Shown here in pieces: positions 54,901-62,790 of a stretch of 64,000 nucleotides of DNA. The notes beneath the pieces were generated by a model, which did not search any database, had not been told where the DNA came from, and worked only from the letters and a program-made list of their open reading frames with translations. The stretch covers positions 1 to 64,000 of the IMG/VR virus record IMGVR_UViG_3300050821_001527; one strand, given 5' to 3'. The position numbers and the translations under genes were made by a program. How positions within the stretch are numbered: the stretch's first letter is position 1; every line of letters starts with the position of its first letter. This DNA comes from a virus.

Positions 54901-57900
54901 CACTCCAAGCGGATTGATTTTCAAGGACTATGTTGAATCCAACGGCCAGAATTTAATTAAGGGACACTTGCTTGATGGGGTCGCCAAGGCGTATTCAAAC
55001 GTAGGTGGATACCCGGACATGATTCGCGGTATCAGGGAGAGTTACGTCAACCCGAACAATGGTCAAGTTTCCGTTTACGACTTTGCTGACGGATATATTC
55101 CAAGGTCTGACCTTTACAGTCTGCCTTGGAGACAGCGTGTGCGCGGCCATGACCGCCCGGTTCCTCCTACTGAAACCGCCGACAGATTCAGGGAGTATGA
55201 AACATATCTCTTGCAGGCCGGTTTGCCGAAACTGGGCTTTGAAGGAGTCCACGACCTAAACTCGGTTTTGGGAACAAATTCCAGAGCGGACTTCTTTGCC
55301 CGCCGAAGCGGAGTCCCTCACATCGTTGACGCCAAGGGTGGCTACAATGACGCCCAGCCTAGCGACATTGCTGCCAAGGAAGAAAGCTTCGCCATGCTCA
55401 AGCAGAATCCGAAGTTCTTGTCATTTCTCCGCAGCCAAGGCATCGTAAACCCGGACGAAGTTCGTGAAGCCATCGTGTTCGGAAACATGGGACACGGGCA
55501 GCGCAAGAAGCTGGCGGAAACTGGCAAGTTGATGATGGCCAATGGCTTCATGCCGAATCTTGCGGGTCTTTCATTCCAGCAATCCTTCGATAAGGAGTTC
55601 GGCATCACTAAACTCACCGGGACAATGGGTGGGAAAACAGTCGGTGACATTGAATACAGCGGCAACGATGAAAAGGAAATCGAAGGCTTTGAAATCAACA
55701 AGGCATTTCGTGGAAAGGGACTGGCCAAGAAGTTCTACAAGGCTTTGGGCAGAGGTCGCGTATCGGGAACCCTTCTTCCTCAATTCGGCAATAATGGAAA
55801 TGCGTTCTTCCCTCAGTTGTCCCGCGCTAGAATGGCAAAGTCTGCAACGGTGCAGGGGTTTGACGGCTCGGAAATGACTGTTGCCCAATTCGAGAAGCTT
55901 GTCCAGATGAACTCTGGTAATCAGGGCTTCTGGAATGATAACTCTTTTAACTTAATCTCTCACCACGCTCAGGGGTTCGTCCCGAACTTGGTTGACCCCG
56001 GATATATTTCCTCCACCTTGGAAAGAATCAAGAATGGAACCAGTGGTTTCTCTGACGCGGAGAAGGCGATGTTCCTAAAGAAGTTCGCTGGAAAAACCGG
56101 AGCCTTGGGTTCTCCGTTTGGTGTGGATATTTTGGGAATTGATGATTTGCCGCCGATGGTTCCTTTCTGGATTCAGAACGCAGCACGTAAGAAGTATGGG
56201 AAGGATGCCTATGTCAGTGTCCAGCCGCATTTGGCTGAAAAACTTCGTGCCGCCATAAAGCAAGACCCAAGCATTGTTCATAATTTCAGTGCATTGGAGG
56301 GGTTGTTCAGCGGCGGCATCGCGGCGACCTCGTTCGCGCAAGGATTCGTTCCGAACTTCTCCAACCCGCTCACTTCCGCCATCAATAGGGAAAGAGCGGC
56401 TGGATACAGTTCTTCCCAAATCCGCGTTGGGCATGATTCCGCATTGGTTAGCGCGATGAACCCGGATGGAGTTGGTGTTTATAACTCTACAGAAGGCTCT
56501 CTCTCGAACGGTATTGGCCTTGCTCGTCGCGCCGGTATTGACCCTAAGACAAAGGGCATGGCCAAGGGTAACATCCCTAACTTCGCCGATGTTGGAACTT
56601 CGATGGCTTTGGGAGGAATGCAGTTCTTGTTGGCTATTCCTCTTATCAGCGGTGCATTGCAGAAAATGACTTCTCCGTCGAAGCAGGCTGCGGAAGCTAT
56701 GGAGAAGCTTGAGGGAAGAATCACGAAGCTTACAAAGGTAAGTGCCCAATACGACAGTCGCTTGGAAAAGACCAATCAGTCTTACGAAATCACGATGAAG
56801 GCTATTGATGGTCTTTATCAGAAAGCGGCTAAGACGGGATACCTGAGTGGGGCCGAAGTATCCGCGCTAACAATGCTCGAAGGTAAGGCGGCGAAGGAAG
56901 AAGGGGCCATGAAGTTGTATGCCTCTGGAAAATCCAGAGCGGAATTGCAAAAGACCACTTCCCTAAGCGAGTTAATCTCAGAGCAGAAGAAAACTACGTT
57001 CGGACAAAAACTCTTTGGTGGAGAAAATTACGAAAAGACCTTCGCTGGCAAAGCCCAAGGATTCGGCTTGGTAGCGGGCATGGGTGCGGGAATAGGGATG
57101 AATGTCGCTGGTGAAATGATTGGCGGCGACAAGGGTAAGGCTCTTGGCGAATTTGGTTCAACCATTCAGACGGCAGGGCAAGTTATGGCTACAATCCCCG
57201 GCCCAGCAGGGCTTGTAGCGGGTGCCCTTGTGGTGATGAAAGGAGCGATTGATTTCGCTGATAAGGCCGCATGGGGATTCGCAGAGAAGATTAAGGACGC
57301 CGCGCAGGAGAAATTGACCGGCATTGATAACATGGATGCTGCGTCAAACGGACTTGCCCAAGCGATGTCGAATTACCAAACTTTACTTGACGACTCCCAC
57401 GCCACGAATACCGCATTATTGAAGGCTCAAGAGAAATACAAGACAGCCTTGAATAATTTCGTCGCAAGCGGATTTTCCAAAGACGACATTACGAAGGTCA
57501 CCGGTGCTGGAACAATGTCCGAACGACAAGCCGCGCTCCAAGAGCTTAACGAAAAAAATGCCAGAGAGAAGGAGAAGCAGACGACGATTTCCCAATCTGC
57601 GGATTTGGCAGAATCCATTGCAATCAATACTAAGAAGGATAACGTATTCAATCAATCTCTTTTTTCTTGGGGAGGAATGGGGAATTTTATATCGGGAAGG
57701 AAGGATATAGACGGCATTGAATCTTTGTGGAGCGGCAAAGCCGGGAAAAGTATCTTTGATGAGAAGTTCTCCAAAGAAGGTGGTGGCAATAACCTCCTCA
57801 CGAAGATGACTCAAGAGGCTATGGATAGCGGGGATTCCAAAGGATATATCGCGGATATGAAGGAGAAGGGCGTCCTTGATGACCAATCCGCTGGAATTCT

Positions 57901-59467
57901 ATCCAGAAACATACAAGCAACCAAAAAATATGTCACCGCTGCCGAAGAAATGGGCAAAATTATAGACCAGAACGTCGGGCAGCAGAGGGCGCAGCAACAG
58001 TCAATGGAACGCTACGCCCAAGGTCTAAAGCAACTCCAAAACGAATTGAGGACATTCGCGGGTGACGCGTTCTTCAAGCAGATGGACAATATTTCCGAGA
58101 GAATGAAAAGCGGAGCGAACGCTCGTCACGGTGATGCGGAAATTGCCGGGGCTTTGGCTTTAAGCTTGACAAAGGGCGGTGGGGTAAACAGAAACGGCAT
58201 CATTATGAACTCGGACGAGAAGGCTCTGACCGAGATTGATAACACGATGGCTAAAATTGGGGCCGACATGGATGTCGCGCTATCTGGCGTCAACGCCAAT
58301 TTCACCAAGGGTTTGACGGACTTGGTTAAGGGGGAATTCGCGGGGGCCAAGGGTGGGGCTAATGGAAACAATCAAGCTACATTCACAAACGAGCAATACA
58401 ACACTTCCGCTCAAATCATCAATCAGATTACCCAAGACCTTTTCAAGAATGGAAAGCTTAACGGCAGCGCGGAACAGACTCGCGGAACAATCGCCAACGC
58501 CATAGATGCAAGAGGCAGGGTGCTTCAAGGTGCTGACCCCGGCATCAGCGCGTTGTTGAGACAGTCCGCGAACTCATTGGTTGGTTCCAAGGGGCAAGAG
58601 CTAATCCAACAGCAGTTGCTCGAAACACAGAAGGTATCCACCGAATATTTGGAGCAGACTGCCAAGGCTACAATCGAGTCCAAGGACAAGTTGCAGCAGA
58701 TGATTAACCAGAGAATCCTTGCTGCGGGCGGGGGTGTAAGCTCGTTCACTCAGGATTTCGGAGCTTCCTATAGGAGAAGCCTCAGACAAGACATCAGCGA
58801 GTCTCGCTCTGGTGTCCCAGAAATGGCCGGTGTCGGCGCAATCAACTTCCTCAAGAAAGCCAAAAACGACTTGGGTATTGGCGAAGGGGACGCTTTGTTC
58901 ACGGACATGAAGGCCAAGGCTATTACCGGAGTCGAATCCGAACTCAAGAAAACCTATGGGGTTTACGCAAGACAGGGCTATAATACTCCGTCGGATGCAG
59001 GCATCCATGATATTGCCAGCAGACAAGTAGAGAACGAAGTCGGCGGGGCGTCGGTGAACGAACTGATGCAAAAGGGCAACGACTTGCAGGATAAGGCGAA
59101 TGGCTACTTGGTTCAGATTTTGGAAAGAAACGGCATGGCTAGTGACCAAACCAGTCGCATAAAGCTTCAAAATGACTTGTTCACCGGCAAGGGTATCACG
59201 TCGTTCCAGAACCAGTCGAACGTGGCGATAGACTCTCAGGTTACGAGGTCTATTGATTACGCATCCATGCAAATGATGATGGTGGCTGGCAAGATTGAAA
59301 AGGCGTCGGAAAATCTCAAGTCTCTCAAGGGAGAAATTGACATTACGATTACGCAAATTAAAGAAAACGACCCAGCGGGCAAGCGCACGACAAGACAGAG
59401 CGCGATTCTCGAATCGGTAAAATCCGCTCAGACTAAGGCACCGTCTGACGTATATCAGAACATGTAA
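51992..59467 (+). CDS. Tape measure protein with embedded domains (2491 aa)
   Basis: Sets tail length and is ejected with the DNA. Residues 1-~520 are helical and resemble the tape measure core (TEAANTFARQGLSAAETLRR, SVIGNSFKSIFTRLERPKVL). Short motifs of the type G(F/Y)(V/M/I)P(N/S/R)x then recur at 540, 605, 1034, 1185, 1328, 1451 and 1526. Between them lie distinct domains: ~612-790 nuclease-like (GVIFEALIRKKA, LLDAGDFKI); ~795-1030 kinase-like (FIGSGVQGVVYKY, IVKIP); ~1050-1182 restriction-like (SRADFF, PHIVDAKGG); ~1190-1325 GNAT-like (INKAFRGKGLAKKFYKALG); ~1330-1450 unassigned. Residues ~1451-1526 carry the NFSNPLTSAINRERAAGY module seen in other long-tailed phages. Two Gly-rich hydrophobic segments (~1535-1555, ~1690-1750) could enter the host membrane. 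The rest is helical. Confidence 0.85.
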   Translation: MAAPEILLAVGGDLTALNNAIDSALSRPRNFRGINANSFTEPLGRITGKASEFSKSMEASNARVLAFGASAGAIYAVHKSFETLLSSTIEVQKSMNLLGTLFNASNATLKNFSNSLFDVANLTGQSFRSATEAANTFARQGLSAAETLRRTRDALILARIAGMDFGDSARVITTAINSFNKEALTSTEIINALSAAETHFSVNSSDLAQAISRVGTSAENANVTLNETISLITSAAQITGRSGSVIGNSFKSIFTRLERPKVLEDLQQIGVTTRDASGNVLPLVQVLKNLASTYDLLTPSQKSFITEAVGGVYQINTLKAVLGDLGSGFSVYDRVLKTVEGSTSSVIDRNNQLNETISAKLNATLNNLIQAGSKVGNLVIAPSLGKGADLGANWMKGISEAIDSKSLGGDLARGLLKGLGDVISGPGVQFITFAMLKLFQNLATFAAKSVGEFTGVSTKAKELELTQVQVLQQLLQQPKVLESIKTGTMTVDQAAKQVFRDIQAQNSALEAQLGLARLIAKTGMTGGVSVQGTKYRAASGYVPSFFDEFAMEEAHAKSLGAAAPRAHFGKGTIGGRKFIMNSQETEIPNFGSNGDSAVIPNYSKGFVPNLAVGREDILTSRDKLRKHTGRVASLFVAEKGAREYGEFYNVFRYSDKEKVNFLPEIEKFVSERTDKAPIPTGGRGAMSALAGVIFEALIRKKAQIGNVEDANFDIPSVRAVKKNLTPFFGDSVDGGLLDAGDFKISDSVRARKSLEKKIINRLDSMPNMKAEGHYPDSAYGPYGKTITNASSQGLPGMLEGAEFIGSGVQGVVYKYTLPSGKQKIVKIPRKQEDVGRLHDDVRKQRAFYGSSPDLGGYVNPNKPSLYLNYGDYKEGRGAGISELEMLTGEKRVNGLHNQQESSLHQSFMGRLKGNPNAEAIASRATRMTLSDVKRNFSKYNKVYSKQGRGFYYGRNGAVGNYTLNNLHPAITPSGLIFKDYVESNGQNLIKGHLLDGVAKAYSNVGGYPDMIRGIRESYVNPNNGQVSVYDFADGYIPRSDLYSLPWRQRVRGHDRPVPPTETADRFREYETYLLQAGLPKLGFEGVHDLNSVLGTNSRADFFARRSGVPHIVDAKGGYNDAQPSDIAAKEESFAMLKQNPKFLSFLRSQGIVNPDEVREAIVFGNMGHGQRKKLAETGKLMMANGFMPNLAGLSFQQSFDKEFGITKLTGTMGGKTVGDIEYSGNDEKEIEGFEINKAFRGKGLAKKFYKALGRGRVSGTLLPQFGNNGNAFFPQLSRARMAKSATVQGFDGSEMTVAQFEKLVQMNSGNQGFWNDNSFNLISHHAQGFVPNLVDPGYISSTLERIKNGTSGFSDAEKAMFLKKFAGKTGALGSPFGVDILGIDDLPPMVPFWIQNAARKKYGKDAYVSVQPHLAEKLRAAIKQDPSIVHNFSALEGLFSGGIAATSFAQGFVPNFSNPLTSAINRERAAGYSSSQIRVGHDSALVSAMNPDGVGVYNSTEGSLSNGIGLARRAGIDPKTKGMAKGNIPNFADVGTSMALGGMQFLLAIPLISGALQKMTSPSKQAAEAMEKLEGRITKLTKVSAQYDSRLEKTNQSYEITMKAIDGLYQKAAKTGYLSGAEVSALTMLEGKAAKEEGAMKLYASGKSRAELQKTTSLSELISEQKKTTFGQKLFGGENYEKTFAGKAQGFGLVAGMGAGIGMNVAGEMIGGDKGKALGEFGSTIQTAGQVMATIPGPAGLVAGALVVMKGAIDFADKAAWGFAEKIKDAAQEKLTGIDNMDAASNGLAQAMSNYQTLLDDSHATNTALLKAQEKYKTALNNFVASGFSKDDITKVTGAGTMSERQAALQELNEKNAREKEKQTTISQSADLAESIAINTKKDNVFNQSLFSWGGMGNFISGRKDIDGIESLWSGKAGKSIFDEKFSKEGGGNNLLTKMTQEAMDSGDSKGYIADMKEKGVLDDQSAGILSRNIQATKKYVTAAEEMGKIIDQNVGQQRAQQQSMERYAQGLKQLQNELRTFAGDAFFKQMDNISERMKSGANARHGDAEIAGALALSLTKGGGVNRNGIIMNSDEKALTEIDNTMAKIGADMDVALSGVNANFTKGLTDLVKGEFAGAKGGANGNNQATFTNEQYNTSAQIINQITQDLFKNGKLNGSAEQTRGTIANAIDARGRVLQGADPGISALLRQSANSLVGSKGQELIQQQLLETQKVSTEYLEQTAKATIESKDKLQQMINQRILAAGGGVSSFTQDFGASYRRSLRQDISESRSGVPEMAGVGAINFLKKAKNDLGIGEGDALFTDMKAKAITGVESELKKTYGVYARQGYNTPSDAGIHDIASRQVENEVGGASVNELMQKGNDLQDKANGYLVQILERNGMASDQTSRIKLQNDLFTGKGITSFQNQSNVAIDSQVTRSIDYASMQMMMVAGKIEKASENLKSLKGEIDITITQIKENDPAGKRTTRQSAILESVKSAQTKAPSDVYQNM

Positions 59468-59469
59468 TT

Positions 59470-61131
59470 ATGTCGAACGTAGTAAATAGGGAAGGTTTAA
59501 ACCTAGAACTACTCGGATACACTTCAAAAAGGGAGTATTTCGGGGGCGAATCCGTCGTGTTCAGAAGGGTCGAAGCCTACGTATATGATTACGTCACCAC
59601 TGACCTTGCCAATTACGCCAGCGGACTAAGCCCGTTGATAGCTTCCGGTATCAGCGGACAGATAGCCAATTTCTCGGGTGATGTAACTATTCGCGGACTG
59701 GATATTCCAAATTCCTATGACTCATTGGAAGAACAAATCCGCACAGCCCGATATAAGATTACTGTTGAAGTCAGAACGTCCATCGGCTCGGGGGACTCGA
59801 ATTATTACACTGGGCTGAATTACATCACTCAATCCGGGTTTGCGGCTCTTGATGGGTTTAGCGAAAGTTTCGATTTCGAGAATGCGGAAGACGCCCAAAA
59901 GCTCAACCACTCCATCAGCTTCTCCCTAAGAACCGGGGACATGGGATTCGCGCAAGCCTTGGCTTCTGGACTCATGCAGGAATCTGAGCCGCAGAATCTC
60001 GGAATCGGAGTTTTGTCTGGATACCTTGGGCAATACAATGATGCTAGTTCAGAGAACTACTACACGGAAGCTTATGATACTTTCAAGAACACGTATTCCT
60101 TCAAGAAGACCAAAAACCTTTACAAGATTACCGGGGTTGGTTTTACCTTCGATACCAACACCCGATACGAGTTCAATGATGGCATCAGCACCGTCATAGA
60201 CGAAATCAAAGTCAGGGGGAAACAGAATTTTACTCAGGCTTCTGACGGACTTAATGCCCTCATTGGTTCTTCCGAGTCAAGATGCGCTGATGTCTATGGG
60301 GCGTATCAGGGATTCTCCAATCTGGATGGAGCCGGGACTCTATTCTCTACGCCTTTGAAAAAGGTTCTCAAGTATAACCAGCAGGCTCTCGCTGCCGAAG
60401 CCTCGTTGACCTTTACGGACAATCCTCTCTACGCCAACGACTACAAACTAGACGAGGTTATGAATTTGACGGTTGACCAAAACGGTATTGTCAAGGTCAC
60501 TGATGACTATACCATGACCCTGCTGGATTTCGTGGACTCGGACATGGCTTCCACACATAAGGACGAGTTTAATAACGCCACGAGGTCTGACTTCAGCCAA
60601 ACCCAGTCTAATAAATTTTACGCAAGCTTTCTATATGGGCGTTCCCTGTATCCTGTCGGGCTGACCAAGAAACTGCCTTTGAGAAAAAGGGTTTTCACAG
60701 CGAATTACGAATATTCTGATGACCCGAGATATGGAGTAACTTTGACTTCCATTAGCGGGGCCACGAAAACGTTCCCGAACGTGGATATGAAGTTGACGGA
60801 AACTGCACCGAAGGATTCTCTGACTGAATACAAGGTCATCAACAAGCCTGAAACTTTGGTGAACTATGCCTATCAGCAGGTTCCCGGTTCCAAAACAATG
60901 TCAATCACCGCCATACGCACAAGGCCGGATGGCAACCAGTTAGTGTCACTGGATGTCCCGGTCACGGAAGTCCAGTGCTTGTATGCCACGGCGTTAAACA
61001 AAATCAGTCAGACTTTTGAGAACTTTAATGGCCTGAACTATTTTTTATCGAACGTGGTCGTCAACCTGAATTCGGAAAATAAGTTGGAACTGAACGCGAC
61101 GGTGAGCTACACTAAGAAGAAGTATGTCTAA
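59470..61131 (+). CDS. Distal tail/baseplate protein (553 aa)
   Basis: Starts 2 nt after the tape measure. Beta-rich, with LNHSISFSLRTGDMGFAQAL and later LRKRVFTANYEYSDDPRYGV. Its position and pairing with the similar-sized next gene fit the distal tail or hub proteins that cap the tail tip. Overlaps the next gene by 8 nt. Confidence 0.6.
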   Translation: MSNVVNREGLNLELLGYTSKREYFGGESVVFRRVEAYVYDYVTTDLANYASGLSPLIASGISGQIANFSGDVTIRGLDIPNSYDSLEEQIRTARYKITVEVRTSIGSGDSNYYTGLNYITQSGFAALDGFSESFDFENAEDAQKLNHSISFSLRTGDMGFAQALASGLMQESEPQNLGIGVLSGYLGQYNDASSENYYTEAYDTFKNTYSFKKTKNLYKITGVGFTFDTNTRYEFNDGISTVIDEIKVRGKQNFTQASDGLNALIGSSESRCADVYGAYQGFSNLDGAGTLFSTPLKKVLKYNQQALAAEASLTFTDNPLYANDYKLDEVMNLTVDQNGIVKVTDDYTMTLLDFVDSDMASTHKDEFNNATRSDFSQTQSNKFYASFLYGRSLYPVGLTKKLPLRKRVFTANYEYSDDPRYGVTLTSISGATKTFPNVDMKLTETAPKDSLTEYKVINKPETLVNYAYQQVPGSKTMSITAIRTRPDGNQLVSLDVPVTEVQCLYATALNKISQTFENFNGLNYFLSNVVVNLNSENKLELNATVSYTKKKYV

Positions 61132-62752
61132 GGGAAACGTCCAAGTCATCTATAATGGCAACGTGATTTCGCCCACTCCGTTCGTGAGCAGGGTGGAAAA
61201 CGCGATTGACTATGGGCATCGCTGGGGCGTGTCGGACGCCATTACGCTCAAAGGTCTGTATCCGACCAGCGGCTTAATTAGCGGTGTGATTCCCCAATTC
61301 CTAAACCTGTTCTCAGGAGACTTCGCCAGATTCTCAGTTATAGACACGGGAGAGCATGTCACGGTCTTGGACTACCCGCACGTCATTCTTGAGGAAATTT
61401 CTTTTGACTCGAACCATTTCTTTCCAAACACCTATGTCCCATACACGGTGAAGCTGAAGAATATCAATGTCCCAAGCGGTGTTACCGAACCCGTAAACGA
61501 ATATTCGTTCGTTCAAAACGAAGACGGAACCGTTACTGTAAACCACAGGGTTTCCGCCAAAGGTGTTGTAACGAGCGACTCTTTTGATTCGGCGTTACAG
61601 AATGCGGTAACATTTGTTTCGGCTTTTACGGGATTTCTACCATTCAATCCGGTGTTTGTAAGTTTTGGTTCTGGTGTTCTGCTTTCCCAGTCCGAATCTT
61701 TGGATAGACTTACATCTGTTTACTCCGTGGCGGAAGTCTTCAAGTATAATTCGGGAGAAAGCCTTCCTTATGTTTACACTCACAGTTTGGATATAGACGA
61801 ATCGCCGGATTCGGACTATGTGACTATGAGCCTGAAATACAATCGCCAAGGTTCGTCAATCACGTCAAATTTGGAAGCCTTGAGGGTCGGGCTTGAGGGG
61901 TTTGATGTTGTTGGATTTCTTTCGTCACAATACGGAATCGGGAACGCCGACTGCTATATCAACAACCTGAATGTTGTTGAATCTTCCGGCAAAAACAACA
62001 TCCAGATTAACGCGAGCATCGTATCCGGGGTCGGCGATGAATTCAACGGGTTTTTCGATTTCGACTTGGATATGAGATGGGATAGGGTGATGGATGTAAA
62101 GCAGTTTTCTTTAAATGGAAAATTCATCAGCAAGGCTCCAATCTCTTTGAGGAAGACTTTCCTTAACACGTTCAAGACAAACGTTACCACCGCCTATGGT
62201 GATTATCGTAACTACGTCTATTCCTTGATTACGGGCGAGAGTCCTAACATGGGCGTTTCTCTGAGAAGTTTAAACCCGATTCCTACATCCCTCAGTATCA
62301 ACGAGAACACGGGACTTGCAGAATTGTCCATCACGGCCACGTTCAATGACAAGGACTTCTTGGATGGGATTGGCGAGTCGTCCTTCAACGCGAGCTTTGA
62401 TGTCCCGAAAAACATCTACGAATTTAAGCCGTCCGCGAACATCGAAGGAAACTACATCATTCAGGACTTGCAGACCAACACCCGAGAAACCTTGAAACTC
62501 ACGTCGAGCTTCAAGACCACGGGAAACATGGATTACGCGCTTTCAAATGGGCCGCAAGTTCTCACCCAAATCGGAAATCAAGTATTGAGCAATTTCTTCC
62601 TGACCGAAAGCGGGTTCAGCACGGGGGTCTTTGACTTGGACATCAATGCCTCTTACCTAAACAGCGGCAGCGTATTCGGACTTGACACCAGATACTATCT
62701 TTCCTCGAACCCTAGCTCGATTAGGCCACCGGGATACAAGTATGGTCTGTAA
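61124..62752 (+). CDS. Distal tail/baseplate protein (542 aa)
   Basis: Companion of the previous protein. It has comparable segments (TVTVNHRVSAKGVVTSDSFD; SVYSVAEVFKYNSGESLPYV; a second half AELSITATFNDKDFLDGIGE) and similar size, so the two may be distant paralogues that form a ring together. Tail tip location inferred from order. Confidence 0.6.
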   Translation: MSKGNVQVIYNGNVISPTPFVSRVENAIDYGHRWGVSDAITLKGLYPTSGLISGVIPQFLNLFSGDFARFSVIDTGEHVTVLDYPHVILEEISFDSNHFFPNTYVPYTVKLKNINVPSGVTEPVNEYSFVQNEDGTVTVNHRVSAKGVVTSDSFDSALQNAVTFVSAFTGFLPFNPVFVSFGSGVLLSQSESLDRLTSVYSVAEVFKYNSGESLPYVYTHSLDIDESPDSDYVTMSLKYNRQGSSITSNLEALRVGLEGFDVVGFLSSQYGIGNADCYINNLNVVESSGKNNIQINASIVSGVGDEFNGFFDFDLDMRWDRVMDVKQFSLNGKFISKAPISLRKTFLNTFKTNVTTAYGDYRNYVYSLITGESPNMGVSLRSLNPIPTSLSINENTGLAELSITATFNDKDFLDGIGESSFNASFDVPKNIYEFKPSANIEGNYIIQDLQTNTRETLKLTSSFKTTGNMDYALSNGPQVLTQIGNQVLSNFFLTESGFSTGVFDLDINASYLNSGSVFGLDTRYYLSSNPSSIRPPGYKYGL

Positions 62753-62765
62753 AGGGCCGAATGCG

Positions 62766-62774
62766 TGTAATATA
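62766..62774 (+). promoter_or_regulatory. Late-type promoter motif GTGTAATAT
   Basis: 16 nt before the ATG at 62791, with GAGG just upstream of that ATG. Confidence 0.6.
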
Positions 62775-62790
62775 CTGAGAGGTTTGAGGC

